Shown: positions 16,119 to 25,589 of the stretch, piece by piece
Layout: every line of letters begins with the position of its first letter
How positions within the stretch are numbered: the first letter of the stretch is position 1
Assembly: GCF_900198365.1 (NCBI RefSeq)
Contig: NZ_FZMS01000041.1
Location: forward strand, 1-55,847
DNA length: 55,847 bases
Origin: Helicobacter bilis
Lineage (GTDB): Bacteria; Campylobacterota; Campylobacteria; Campylobacterales; Helicobacteraceae
Reading direction: 5' to 3'
The notes under the pieces: generated by a model
Databases searched by the model: none
Told to the model about the DNA's origin: nothing
The model's input: the letters and a program-made list of their open reading frames with translations, nothing else
Program-made: the position numbers and the translations under genes

Positions 16119-17720
16119 TTAAAGCAAACTTTCTTCATAGCTAATAATTCCATTTTTAAATAATTTTTCACTTTGTTTCTCTAGTGTCGGTATGCCTTGA
16201 TAAAGAGATTCTATAAAAACTTCATTCTCAAGCATTGAAGTTTTAGAATCTAACTTTTTATGAATGCTAAAATCAAATACTTCTTGCAATAAGATTCTCT
16301 TCCCATAGCCCTGTCCATAGCACTCATGACAGCCTCGTGCGTGAAATCTCCCTTGTATTTCTTCCTTACATGCAGGACAGAGTGTTTGTATTAATCGTTG
16401 AGAGATTATAAGCTTTAGTGTGGTTTGCAAAATGTATTCCTTTGCACCAAGATCATATAATCTAGCAAGGCTACTTTTGCAATCACTTGAGTGGATACTA
16501 GCTATTACTAAATGCCCTGTTAAAGCCGCTCTCAAAGCAATATCTAATGTCGCATTATCGCGTATTTCGCCTATCATAATAATATCTGGGTCTTGACGCA
16601 ATATGTATTTTAATGCCTTTGCAAAGTCAAGTGATAGCTCTTCATTGACTTGCGTTTGTGTTATACCTTGTATTTCTTGCTCGATGGGGTCTTCTATTGT
16701 TATAATCTTTTTTGTGCCATTGTGTAGGAATCTAAGGCAATTATAAAGCAGTGTGCTTTTGCCACTTCCTGTTGGACCGCTAATAAGGATAAGTCCGCTT
16801 TTTGTAAGCAAAGCTTTTTTTAGAATCTCTAGAATCTCTACTGATAATCCTAAAGTATCTAAGCTTTCAAATCGTCTATTTGCATGTGGGATACGCAATA
16901 CAATGCTTTCACCTCGCAATGTCGGCATAAAAGATAATCGCACATCACAATCTCTCCTATCGTTTTTATAGATAAGATTCTCTAGCTTTAGATGTCCATC
17001 TTGTGGTAATCTCATTTCATTAATATCAAGTTTGCATAAAAGCTTTAGTTTCTGTGAGATTTTTGCAAATAATGTAGTATTTATATCCAAAAAATGCACC
17101 AAGATTCCATCAATGCGTAATAGGCAGAAGGCTTTAGAATCTTGCAAGAATAGATGAATGTCACTTGCTTGCATAGTAAGCCCAAAACTAACTAAAGATT
17201 CTACAAAATTGCTTTGCAATTCCTCTCTTTGACAATATTGTTGTAATTGCAAAGCAAGGCTTATTTCTTTTAAAAAGTCTTGTTTGCATAGATAAAAGAT
17301 GAATTCTTCTTTATAGCTTTGTTGCAGTTTTTTTGTAAGTGTATCTCTATAACTCGCACTAAAAGGCTCATAAGGTAATACACCAAGTCTATATATAGAA
17401 TCTGTGCTTTTATGCTTATCATAAAAAATTATATTTGGGAGATAGTTTTGCGGTATTTGCAAGGTTGCATGGATAATATGATAGCTACTTGATAATAGAG
17501 ATAAATGTTTATCGCTCAAGTCTTTTTGCATAAGATAGGATTCAAAGTAGGGGTGAGATTCTATAAATTTAGAAAAGATTATTGCCTTTTGCGTGGTGAG
17601 TAATGTATAAAGAGATTCTAAAAAATCTTTTTTGGATTTAGAATCTAGTGTATTAAAATAGTCTTGTGATTGAATATAGGGATTAGTGTGTAAAGATTCT
17701 GTGATAAGAGATTGTGTCAT
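16119..17720 (-). CDS. gspE: GspE/PulE-type secretion or DNA-uptake ATPase
   Basis: This 533-residue hexameric ATPase belongs to the type II secretion/type IV pilus family. Visible are the Walker A motif SGPTGSGKST (about 314-323), the Asp box TIEDPIEQEI, Walker B DIIMIGEIRD (about 379-388), and the His box ALTGHLVIASIHSSD. A zinc site is formed by CPAC (448-451) and CHEC (464-467). The N-terminal 180 residues are divergent. C. jejuni has a related GspE-like protein, CtsE, needed for natural transformation, and that is the closest functional guess. No pilin, secretin, GspF or prepilin peptidase gene is adjacent; its OMP neighbour starts only 28 bases after it. Possibly co-transcribed with thyX upstream (23-base gap). 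Confidence 0.88.
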   Translation of the reverse strand: MTQSLITESLHTNPYIQSQDYFNTLDSKSKKDFLESLYTLLTTQKAIIFSKFIESHPYFESYLMQKDLSDKHLSLLSSSYHIIHATLQIPQNYLPNIIFYDKHKSTDSIYRLGVLPYEPFSASYRDTLTKKLQQSYKEEFIFYLCKQDFLKEISLALQLQQYCQREELQSNFVESLVSFGLTMQASDIHLFLQDSKAFCLLRIDGILVHFLDINTTLFAKISQKLKLLCKLDINEMRLPQDGHLKLENLIYKNDRRDCDVRLSFMPTLRGESIVLRIPHANRRFESLDTLGLSVEILEILKKALLTKSGLILISGPTGSGKSTLLYNCLRFLHNGTKKIITIEDPIEQEIQGITQTQVNEELSLDFAKALKYILRQDPDIIMIGEIRDNATLDIALRAALTGHLVIASIHSSDCKSSLARLYDLGAKEYILQTTLKLIISQRLIQTLCPACKEEIQGRFHARGCHECYGQGYGKRILLQEVFDFSIHKKLDSKTSMLENEVFIESLYQGIPTLEKQSEKLFKNGIISYEESLL

Positions 17721-17743
17721 AATGTTTGCCTATATTGCTTCTT

Positions 17744-18448
17744 TTAATTCTTATTTAGAGATTCCATAAATAAAGGGTCTTTACATAAACATTCTTCAAA
17801 TAAATATTTGTGTTCTTCTGGCAGGGCTTTAAAAATGGTATAGGCTAACTCTCGAATCTCTTTTAATGCTGCCTTTGCGGTCCTTAGCTCTAAAAAGTTT
17901 TGCAAACTTCTAGCATTTATACTCCATGCTAATTCGCTCTTATAGCATTCAGGGATTAAATACTTTGCTATATCATTAGCAATGCCATCTTTTACCGCTA
18001 AACGCAGATTTTCTAAGGCTTTTATACTTTGGTCTTTTACTCTTTCATTGCTTGAAAGCATGATATATTTTTCTGCTCTTTTATAGTTTTCTTCACATAG
18101 GGGCAAAAAGCTTTCTTCTTTATTGAGTTCTTTTAGCGTATATCTTGTGCTTTTTACTGATAAGCTTGCTATTCTATGACGGGCTAATTCTTGCAAGCAT
18201 GCCCTTGTTATACCTTTAATCTCAAAGTTATAATACAAATGCTCTAGCGTAGATTTATGCTTATTTACATTTCCTACACGATATATTAAGCCTTTATCAA
18301 TATCGCCACCATTATCGCTTTTATTATGACTATCCCAACAAGTGCGTATAGCCCTGCTACAAACACTTAAAGGGGTAAAATGCAATAGCGTTACTTGTAT
18401 GCTAGTTCGTGTGTGAATCTCTTTTGTTTCTAAACTCTCTTGTGCCAT
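17744..18448 (-). CDS. thyX: Flavin-dependent thymidylate synthase ThyX
   Basis: ThyX makes dTMP from dUMP using FAD, NADPH and methylene-tetrahydrofolate. The signature RHRIASLSVKSTRY (RHR at about residues 90-92) is present, as is the substrate-loop motif HKSTLEHLYYNFEI. The start at 18448 (MAQESLETK, 234 residues) is preferred because GAGGGTGG lies 4-5 bases before it; an ATG nine codons further upstream has no such site. H. pylori also uses ThyX with no ThyA. tmk, the next enzyme in the dTTP route, is 1.1 kb away on the other strand. Confidence 0.95.
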   Translation of the reverse strand: MAQESLETKEIHTRTSIQVTLLHFTPLSVCSRAIRTCWDSHNKSDNGGDIDKGLIYRVGNVNKHKSTLEHLYYNFEIKGITRACLQELARHRIASLSVKSTRYTLKELNKEESFLPLCEENYKRAEKYIMLSSNERVKDQSIKALENLRLAVKDGIANDIAKYLIPECYKSELAWSINARSLQNFLELRTAKAALKEIRELAYTIFKALPEEHKYLFEECLCKDPLFMESLNKN

Positions 18449-18680
18449 TACCACCCTCTTGTTGTCTTTTATCATGCTGTATTGATTATGTTTTAGAATA
18501 TGATTTTAATGCGTTAAATTTTGTAAAAATCAGCGAAATTATAGCAAAAAATTGCCAAAAATAATGCGTTCATATTCTTGCTAGATTCTCATATTTGTGA
18601 GAAAAATTTCTAAAAGAAATTATTTTTTAAGTATAATCAAGCTTTTATATTCAAACTATATTTGGACTAGAGGGCTTTGT

Positions 18681-19082
18681 ATGTATTCACACTTGTTTTA
18701 TATCATCATGTGGGCAGTTTGCTTTGTGCTTGTTATACCTGTGCTTATTGTGGGCGTTATCTATGTATTTATGAGTAATAAGCCGCCAAAAAAAGTTGAA
18801 AATACAATGCAAATCATGTTTAATATCATAAAAGGCGCACAGACAAAAGCCGCATTTACCGCTTCACTAGAGCAATTTAAGGGCAAATATGGTGTGCTAA
18901 CTGATGAAAAAAACTTTGACTTGTGGATTCAGTGTATTAAAGAATTAGCCAATTCAACACATTGGGATACAGACGCGATAGCAAAGTTTGGACAAGAATT
19001 AGAAGATAAAAATGCAGCACATGCAAAGAAAATAGCCGTAGCCATAGCCACAGTGCTTAAAACAAAAGATCAGAAAAAATAA
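18681..19082 (+). CDS. Single-pass membrane protein of unknown function
   Basis: From the ATG at 18681 (GAGGG site 7 bases before) the product is 133 residues. A membrane helix spans about 7-33 ([20 protein letters not shown]). A charged cytoplasmic domain follows with [40 protein letters not shown] and a Lys-rich end. I do not recognise a family. It lies 16 bases upstream of coaD and is probably the first gene of the coaD-tmk-comF transcript. Confidence 0.75.
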   Translation: MYSHLFYIIMWAVCFVLVIPVLIVGVIYVFMSNKPPKKVENTMQIMFNIIKGAQTKAAFTASLEQFKGKYGVLTDEKNFDLWIQCIKELANSTHWDTDAIAKFGQELEDKNAAHAKKIAVAIATVLKTKDQKK

Positions 19083-19098
19083 GATTCTAAGAGTAGAT

Positions 19099-19602
19099 AT
19101 GAATAAATTAGCAATTTATCCGGGGACATTTGACCCACTTACAAACGGGCATTTAGATATTATCAAACGCAGTAGCAAAATGTTTCAACAAGTAGTAGTT
19201 GCAGTAGCAAACTCTGAAAGTAAGAATCCACTTTATAGCTTGGAGCAAAGAGAGAAAATGATAAACCTTGCATTAGAGGAACATAAAAATGAGATTCCAA
19301 ATGTAAGCTGCATTACCTTTAGTAATCTACTTGCAAGTTTAGCTACTGATATGAAAGCAAAGGTGATTATAAGGGGATTGCGTGTAGTGAGTGATTTTGA
19401 ATATGAGCTACAAATGGGCTATGCAAATGCCTCGCTGAATGACTCGCTTGATACAATATATTTTATGCCAACATTGCAAAATGCCTTTATTAGCTCATCT
19501 ATTGTGCGTAGCATTATCGTGCATGGTGGTAAATTTAGCCATCTTGTGCCAGAAAGCATTCATTCCTATATACAGCAATTACACACAAAAGAGTCGCAAT
19601 GA
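19099..19602 (+). CDS. coaD: Phosphopantetheine adenylyltransferase
   Basis: CoaD transfers AMP to 4'-phosphopantetheine, the penultimate step of coenzyme A synthesis. The 167 residues match family length. Diagnostic motifs are [15 protein letters not shown] (T/HxGH nucleotidyltransferase motif), [17 protein letters not shown] and SSSIVRSI (ISSS motif). It overlaps the tmk start by four bases (ATGA), so the two are translationally coupled. With panC in this window, two CoA-pathway genes are present, though not adjacent. Confidence 0.97.
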   Translation: MNKLAIYPGTFDPLTNGHLDIIKRSSKMFQQVVVAVANSESKNPLYSLEQREKMINLALEEHKNEIPNVSCITFSNLLASLATDMKAKVIIRGLRVVSDFEYELQMGYANASLNDSLDTIYFMPTLQNAFISSSIVRSIIVHGGKFSHLVPESIHSYIQQLHTKESQ

Positions 19603-20243
19603 AATACTATGTAATTGAAGGCATTGATACGAGTGGAAAGACAACGCAATGTAATCTCATAAAGCAAAACTACCCTTGCGTGAGTTTAGAAAACTATAAA
19701 GATTCCATAAAAGATTCTATCATCGTATTAAATGAGCCCGGCAGCACATATCTTGGGAATATTGTAAGAAAGATTCTACTAGATAGCCAAACACAGATAA
19801 ATGAAAAAAGCTCATTTTTACTCTTTTTAGCTCAAAGGGCTGAACTCTTTTTACAACTAAAAAATATATCAAATACAATTATCGCTGATAGAAGCCTTAT
19901 CTCTGGTGTAGCCTATGCTAAAACGATAAATATGCGTGAAGCCCTAATGCTAAATCTCTTTGCAACGGGGGGAATCTTACCACAAAAAATAGTCTTTTTA
20001 GAAACTTCAAAAGACACGCTAAAAAGTCGTCTTAATGAAAAAAGCCTTGATAACATAGAGCAAAAAGGCATACAATACCTACTTGACACGCAAAGCTACT
20101 TTAAAGAGATATTAGCGTATTTACAAGATGAAAACTTTCTAGAATCTAACCCCAACATAAAAAAGCCAGATATTTTAACACTAGATTCTGCCATGCCTAA
20201 AGAAGAAATACACAAAAGAATTTGTAGCTTTTTTGGAATCTAA
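19599..20243 (+). CDS. tmk: Thymidylate kinase
   Basis: Tmk phosphorylates dTMP to dTDP. The 214-residue protein has the P-loop [11 protein letters not shown] (residues 7-17), [16 protein letters not shown] for substrate binding and the DRS motif [12 protein letters not shown]. The lid region is divergent, as usual in Helicobacter. It overlaps coaD by 4 bases and ends one base before the comF-like gene starts, a tight operon. The coaD/tmk pairing is also found in H. pylori. Confidence 0.95.
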   Translation: MKYYVIEGIDTSGKTTQCNLIKQNYPCVSLENYKDSIKDSIIVLNEPGSTYLGNIVRKILLDSQTQINEKSSFLLFLAQRAELFLQLKNISNTIIADRSLISGVAYAKTINMREALMLNLFATGGILPQKIVFLETSKDTLKSRLNEKSLDNIEQKGIQYLLDTQSYFKEILAYLQDENFLESNPNIKKPDILTLDSAMPKEEIHKRICSFFGI

Positions 20244-20831
20244 ATGTATTGCTCAATGTGTGGAAGGCTTACATGGCATATTATATGCAAAGAGTGTTTA
20301 AAACATTTAGAATACATAGATTCTAAACGAGTGCTTGATAATGGAGTAAAAGTTTTTAGCAGCTTTGCTTTCAGTGAGTTAAAACTACTACTAGCAAGTA
20401 AAAATAATATTATCGGTAGTCGCATTTTTAAACGACTAGGTATCTATGGAATCTCAAACTTCTTTGAAAGATATAAAGATTTAGCTAAACTAAAGAAGCA
20501 AGAAGTAGCCATTCTATCTATACGCAATAAAGCTATTGGCATGTATTCTCATAGTGCGATTTTAGCACAATGCTTTAAGACATACGGATTCAAAGTCTTT
20601 CATAACGCCTTAATCATAGGTAATAATAGCCACTTCTCTCATCTTACAAAAGAAGAGAGACGGACGCTTGGTAGAAACTTTTCATTTCATTTTAAGCATG
20701 ATTATTTAGCTGTGATTCTAGTTGATGATATTATAACGACAGGACAAACCCTGCTTGAAGCAAGTGATATTGTTAAGCAAAATAGCTACACACCGCTCTT
20801 TGCATGGACACTTTGTGATTCTAGGTATTAG
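20244..20831 (+). CDS. comF: ComF family phosphoribosyltransferase-like protein
   Basis: This 195-residue protein starts with a zinc-ribbon-like CSMCGRLTWHIICKEC (two Cys pairs, residues 3-18). It ends with a type I PRTase fold whose PRPP loop VILVDDIITTGQTLLEA is intact. ComF homologues are needed for natural transformation (inward single-strand DNA passage) in several bacteria; the enzymatic activity is unknown. It follows tmk directly. A role in competence is inferred, consistent with the GspE-like ATPase nearby. Confidence 0.85.
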   Translation: MYCSMCGRLTWHIICKECLKHLEYIDSKRVLDNGVKVFSSFAFSELKLLLASKNNIIGSRIFKRLGIYGISNFFERYKDLAKLKKQEVAILSIRNKAIGMYSHSAILAQCFKTYGFKVFHNALIIGNNSHFSHLTKEERRTLGRNFSFHFKHDYLAVILVDDIITTGQTLLEASDIVKQNSYTPLFAWTLCDSRY

Positions 20832-20913
20832 ATCATAGATTTAACTTCGGTATTAAAATATTGTATAATAACTTTTACACATAAAAACTAGGATAAATTG
20901 TAAAAGGATATGT

Positions 20914-22445
20914 ATGCAAGCCATCATTTTAGCAGCAGGGTTTGGCTCAAGGCTTAAGCCAATGACCCTAAATAAGCCAAAACCGCTTTTAGAGATTCGC
21001 GGGAAAAGCATTTTAGAAAATATGATTTCTATCTTAAGAAAAGGTGGGGTGCAAGATATTATCGTTGTAACAGGCTATAAGAATCATTTGTTTGATTCTC
21101 TCTCCAAAAAGCTTCATTTTGAAAAAATTATATTTGATGACTATGCTATTTGCAATAGCTCTCAATCGCTTTTATATGTAAAGCATAGAATCCAAAAAGG
21201 CACAATCATCTTAAATGGTGATTTATATATTACAGAAGATTTTTGTAGGTTTTTTAAAAGTGGGGTATCGCAATTTTTAGCACAAAAGATTCCAGATAAT
21301 ACGACTGCGTGGGGCTATATCGTTGATGAAAATTATAGAATCTTAGATATTGATACAAATGCGACAAGTGGCTATGGAGATGGCATTGCGTATTTTGATA
21401 ATACGCAAGATGTAGCAATTTTTAAAGAAGAACTAGAGCAATGCAGTAGTGATGAATATTGGGAATATGCGGTGTTAAGAAGTTTAGATTCTATAAATTA
21501 TTATGCCTTTCCTTGCGATACTTTATACACAGAGATTGATAGCTTTGCTGATGCGCTTTATCACAGACTTTTAACGCCAGAAGAGATTGCGATTCAATGT
21601 GCCGATGATAAAAAAGCAGTGCGTTTAGCAGGTATTACAAATATTAATTATCTCATTACATTTCAAGGCAAACAAAAAGTGATAAGAATCCCGGGCAGTG
21701 GGACAGAAAATGTGATTGACAGACAAGGTGAGCGAAGCATTTTGGAACTTATAGAGAATCTAGATATTACGCCTAAGAGTGAATTTTATGGTAGTGGCAT
21801 AAAAATGAGTGATTTTTTATGCGATTATAAAAGCTTAGAAAAAGCCCAAATCACAGAAAAAGTATTAGAAAAACTCCTTGATTCACTCTTAAAACTTCAC
21901 AGCATACCGCACAAAGATAATACAGAATATAAGCCCATAAAACTTTACAATGAGATTCTAAAATATGAGAAATTAGCAAAAATTTCACTCACAACGCCAA
22001 AAGAGCATAAATATGTCATCGAAGTGGCAAGAAGGCTTGACAATGGGGGGGGGGGGTGCTATGCCATAGAGATTTGCAATTACCCAATATCCTTTTTAAT
22101 GGAAGTGAGATAAAACTCATTGATTTTGAATATGCTGGCTTTAGCTGCATTGAATGGGAGTTTGGGAATCTAGTCGCAGAGTTAGAACTCACTCAAGCAC
22201 AAATAGAGCATATCATACACTACTACAATAAAAATAACTGCAATAAAAACAACTCCAATAAAAATAGTTTGCAAACACTTACCTTTCAAAGTGTGATTGA
22301 AGGCTCACTTATGGCAAACTATATCTGGGCGTTATGGGGGTGGATTTATAATCGCATTGATTTAGGAAGAGATTATCTTTTTAGATTCCAAAACAATCTT
22401 ACTTTATTACAGAATCTTACGAAAAATAAGTCTTTGGGGGTATGA
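20914..22445 (+). CDS. licCA: LicC-LicA fusion (choline-phosphate cytidylyltransferase + choline kinase), out of frame at a G12 tract
   Basis: Residues 1-225 form a LicC-type nucleotidyltransferase: IILAAGFGSRLKPMT with KPKPLLEI, then NGDLYITED for metal binding. Residues from about 230 form a LicA-type choline/ethanolamine kinase (GITNINYLI, IRIPGSGTENVIDR), whose catalytic loop CHRDLQLPNIL and metal motif LIDFEYAG are encoded only in the next frame. The frame break is a run of 12 G at 22045-22056. As given, translation stops at 22113 (399 residues) with no kinase active site; 10 or 13 G would join both parts (about 510 residues). LicCA fusions are known in Treponema. Expected role: choline to phosphocholine to CDP-choline. 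An AAAGGA site precedes the ATG, and a LicB-like permease follows immediately. Ethanolamine is an alternative substrate. Confidence 0.85.
22045..22056 (+). repeat. G12 phase-variation tract in licCA
   Basis: Twelve consecutive G inside coding sequence, eight codons before the kinase motif. Long G tracts in surface-glycan genes of Helicobacter and Campylobacter are classic slipped-strand contingency loci. In this copy the kinase is off; a gain of one or a loss of two G turns it on. Confidence 0.9.
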
Positions 22446-22446
22446 T

Positions 22447-23322
22447 ATGTGGAAAATAAGCGGACATATTTTAGCTTTTAGCAGCGTGTTTTTTTGGTCA
22501 GCTCTTTATGTTTCTGTGAAGATTCTACTAGATTATTTATCGCCTTTTGAATTGCTTATGTTGCAGTTTGTATTCGGCTATATTATGCTATTTATGATGA
22601 AGCCAACTTTTCTTAGAATCTCACTCAAAGAGGAAGCAATGTTTGCCATTGCGGGTTTATGTGGGATTAGCATTTATAATCTATTTTTGAATCTAGCCAT
22701 AGAGCAAACCTATGCCTCAAATGTGAGTGTCATCATCGCTACCGCCCCACTTTTTACGGGCATTTTTGCTTTTATGCTTAGGATTGAAAAGCCTTATAGA
22801 AATTTTTTTATAGGCTTTATGCTGTGTATTATAGGCATTATTTTGCTGAGTTATGGCGATGGTGAAGCGGTAGGATTTAACCCATTTGGCGATATGTTGG
22901 CTTTAATCTCGGCTATTGGCTGGGGTGCATATTCTGTGGCGATTGTTAGCATTATGGATAGGGGATATAACATCATTATTGCGACAAGAAAGATAGTGTT
23001 TTATGGAATCTTATTTTTAATCCCGGGCTTTTTTATATTTGATTTTAAGCCGCAATGGCACGAACTTTTAGAACCTATGATAGGGTTTAATTTCATTTTT
23101 ATTGTGCTTTTTCCATCAGCCCTTTGCTTTTTAATGTGGAACAAGGCGACTTTGCTTATCGGTGCGATTAAGACAAATATTTATGTGTATCTTACGCCTA
23201 TTATTACGATTATCGTGGCGATGATAGCCATTGATGAACGACTTGGATTCTACGGAATCATAGGGGTTGTTTTAACCCTTTGTGGTGTTATTATTGGTGA
23301 GTATAGGAATAAGAGAGTATAG
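22447..23322 (+). CDS. licB: LicB-like choline permease (EamA/DMT family)
   Basis: This 291-residue protein has about ten hydrophobic helices and two EamA halves (first SSVFFWSALYVSVKILL, second MLALISAIGWGAYSVAIVSI), the architecture of drug/metabolite transporters. LicB of Haemophilus lic1 is a DMT permease for choline, and this gene begins one base after the licCA stop. So choline (or ethanolamine) uptake is the best inference; sequence alone cannot fix the substrate. A licD-type transferase, which would attach phosphocholine to a glycan, is not in the window. Confidence 0.75.
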   Translation: MWKISGHILAFSSVFFWSALYVSVKILLDYLSPFELLMLQFVFGYIMLFMMKPTFLRISLKEEAMFAIAGLCGISIYNLFLNLAIEQTYASNVSVIIATAPLFTGIFAFMLRIEKPYRNFFIGFMLCIIGIILLSYGDGEAVGFNPFGDMLALISAIGWGAYSVAIVSIMDRGYNIIIATRKIVFYGILFLIPGFFIFDFKPQWHELLEPMIGFNFIFIVLFPSALCFLMWNKATLLIGAIKTNIYVYLTPIITIIVAMIAIDERLGFYGIIGVVLTLCGVIIGEYRNKRV

Positions 23323-23416
23323 TTTATTCTAACTTCAAGCATTTGACTGAATCTAAAACTACATGCTTAAATATAAGCTAAACTTAAAGCATTTTAGCAG
23401 ATTGCTACAATGCTTT

Positions 23417-23746
23417 CTAACCTTTCAACTTTTGCTGGTCTTTAAGATAATTAAAAAGTAATTCACTATATCCAAAGCTACCACTCAAATTCTCTGAAAG
23501 CTGCTCTTTAAACATAGCATTATAAATATCACTACCGGGTTGTTTAGGATACAATGGATTGTCTAGATTTAATGCTGTATCAAGCAGGGTTTTAATAAAG
23601 ATTGCCTCAAACTTATCAGTTTGTTCTCGCAACGCTTTATCACTCTCAAGCGTCTTGCCATCAACCTTTGCTTTTAAATCCTTGATTAAGCCACTCTCTT
23701 TTGATTGTGCTAATGAACTCATAGTGCTAGTCGTATCAAGTTTCAT
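23417..23746 (-). CDS. flgJ: FlgJ-like flagellar rod-binding protein
   Basis: This 109-residue protein corresponds to the rod-binding N-terminal domain only. The C-terminal muramidase found in gammaproteobacterial FlgJ is absent, as usual in epsilonproteobacteria. The core motif is [15 protein letters not shown], then [20 protein letters not shown]. It acts as a cap for flagellar rod assembly in the periplasm. It is convergent with licB and divergent from flgA, so flgJ and flgA may share a regulatory region (23747-23906). Confidence 0.85.
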   Translation of the reverse strand: MKLDTTSTMSSLAQSKESGLIKDLKAKVDGKTLESDKALREQTDKFEAIFIKTLLDTALNLDNPLYPKQPGSDIYNAMFKEQLSENLSGSFGYSELLFNYLKDQQKLKG

Positions 23747-23906
23747 AATGTCTCCTTACATTTAATGTAAATAAAGTCAAGCAAAATAGATTCCCAAACC
23801 ACACAACATAGTCATTGTAGCAAAAAATAAAAAAGATAAAACACAAAAGTTTTATTTTTGTATTTATTGCATTATAATTGTGTAAAAGTTTAGACAAGGA
23901 AGTAGA

Positions 23907-24575
23907 ATGTTGCAAAAGATTCTCCTATTTTTTTATATTGCTTTTTCTCTTCATGCTTTTGCTAATGACAATGTCTCTATACTAAAAAGCTATATTGCTA
24001 GTGAATATAAACGCATATATCCAGAACTCACCATAGAATCTATATCGCTTGTTACTCGAAATACACTCGATCTTTATGCAGTGAGCATTGTATCAAAACA
24101 GCTAAATACAACAAAAAGTGCGAATGGCTATCTCACTTTGCAGTATAGACAGAATGGAAAGGTCCTGCAAGATTCTATACGCTATAGTATAAATGGTTCT
24201 ATACAGATCCACACTGCCACAGAGAATATTAGAGCAGGTAGTAATATGAGTGCAAATAGCTTTATGACTAAAACACAAGATTTCTCATCACTCGCCCTAA
24301 TCCCTGCTAGTAGATATGAGATACTGCAGTCAAGTGCGAAAGTCTATATCCCCATAAATACGATAATCTATCGCAATAAACTTGCTAAAAGAATGCTTGT
24401 GTCTAAAGATTCTAATGTCAAAATTATATTCCGTGATAATGGCATTGAAGCAAGTGCAAGTGGCAAGGCATTAGAAAATGGCGTGCAAGGCGATACTATT
24501 AAGATTGAGAATCTTGAAAGCAAACGCACAATCAATGCAAAAGTCATAGCTGAAAATGTCGTGCAGATATATTAG
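23907..24575 (+). CDS. flgA: Flagellar P-ring assembly chaperone FlgA
   Basis: This 222-residue periplasmic protein has a signal peptide (MLQKILLFFYIAFSLHAFA) and a C-terminal SAF/FlgA domain. Typical stretches are TATENIRAGSNMSANSFMTK, VYIPINTIIYRNKLAKRML and NVKIIFRDNGIEASASGKAL, ending RTINAKVIAENVVQIY. FlgA chaperones FlgI during P-ring assembly. Start supported by an AAGGAAG site about 7 bases upstream. In H. pylori a flgA gene lies close to coaD/tmk, so the lic genes here appear to sit within a conserved neighbourhood. Confidence 0.92.
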   Translation: MLQKILLFFYIAFSLHAFANDNVSILKSYIASEYKRIYPELTIESISLVTRNTLDLYAVSIVSKQLNTTKSANGYLTLQYRQNGKVLQDSIRYSINGSIQIHTATENIRAGSNMSANSFMTKTQDFSSLALIPASRYEILQSSAKVYIPINTIIYRNKLAKRMLVSKDSNVKIIFRDNGIEASASGKALENGVQGDTIKIENLESKRTINAKVIAENVVQIY

Positions 24576-24599
24576 TCTTGAGTGTTTGCTATCTGGATT

Positions 24600-25589
24600 C
24601 TATATCCTAAAGCACACACATAAACCTTCTTTTTTTGTGCGTTTTGTGAAGAATTCTACCTTTGTGTTGTGAATCTTTGCAATTTCTTTGACGATAAAAA
24701 GTCCTAGTCCAAGTGAGTGGCTGCCCTGCTTTGTATTGCTGCCTTGATAATATTTTTTTGTAAGGTTTGTAAGTTCATTTTTTGACACACCCAAGCCATC
24801 ATCAATAACGGCAATACAATCATCTTGTATCTGCACGATGACCTTTGTATTTGCGTATTTTAGTGCGTTATAGATGAGATTGTTTAGGACTTGCTCTATT
24901 AAGATTCTATCTGCAAATATAAGGCGGTTTTTACCCTCTAGCACAATCTTTTTATCCTGATATACCGCTTTTAAAAGATAGTTATGGAATCCTTCTATGA
25001 GCTCTTCACAAAGCAATAAAATATCAAATTGCTCCATTTTTATGGCAATGACATTATGTTCTAAACTCTCGCTTAAAGTAAGCTTATTTAAAAGGGCATT
25101 AATCTTTTTACTATATATCATAATGCGATGCAAAAGCTTGTTTCGCATTTCTTCTTCCATTTCCTTGTGAATCATAATGGTTTCAATACTTGCTTGAATA
25201 ATGCTTAGTGGATTTTTTATCTCATGTGAGATACTTGCTAGAAGTTGTGTTGTTTGGAGATTTTTTTCATGCAGTTTTCTGGTGCGTTTTTGGATTCTAT
25301 TTTGTTGTTTTTGCATGGCTTCACTTAAGGCTTTTAACTCGCTAATATAGGGATTATTATCTTTTTTTAATGCCTTAAAATTAATATCTTGAAACTTTTT
25401 TTCTTTTAGATTGCAAAGGGCATTTTTTGTAGATTCTATAAGGTAGCTATCTTTATCTATTTCTTTTTTGCGTAAAAAATGTGCTAATACAAGAAGTAAG
25501 CCAAGTAGATTACAAACTATGGCTATGCTTGTAAAATCAAGCAAGATTGCAAGAATGGATATTGCAAAAAAAACTCCATAAACTAGCAT
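24600..25589 (-). CDS. Sensor histidine kinase
   Basis: This 329-residue kinase has two adjacent hydrophobic helices at the N-terminus (residues 1-39) and almost no periplasmic loop, so it may sense within the membrane or cytoplasm. A coiled region (about 85-115) leads to the H-box ASISHEIKNPLSII (His122). The N-box (QVLNNLIYNALKYA) and G-boxes (VIDDGLGVS, SLGLGLFIVKEI) follow. It overlaps the upstream response-regulator gene by 7 bases. The arrangement resembles C. jejuni CprRS, but the stimulus is unknown. Confidence 0.9.
   Translation of the reverse strand: MLVYGVFFAISILAILLDFTSIAIVCNLLGLLLVLAHFLRKKEIDKDSYLIESTKNALCNLKEKKFQDINFKALKKDNNPYISELKALSEAMQKQQNRIQKRTRKLHEKNLQTTQLLASISHEIKNPLSIIQASIETIMIHKEMEEEMRNKLLHRIMIYSKKINALLNKLTLSESLEHNVIAIKMEQFDILLLCEELIEGFHNYLLKAVYQDKKIVLEGKNRLIFADRILIEQVLNNLIYNALKYANTKVIVQIQDDCIAVIDDGLGVSKNELTNLTKKYYQGSNTKQGSHSLGLGLFIVKEIAKIHNTKVEFFTKRTKKEGLCVCFRI

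Noticed and set aside
20914-22113. Reading the first licCA frame as a complete stand-alone LicC
   Set aside because: It extends about 170 residues beyond the nucleotidyltransferase domain into the choline-kinase fold, and the kinase motifs continue right after the G tract in the next frame.
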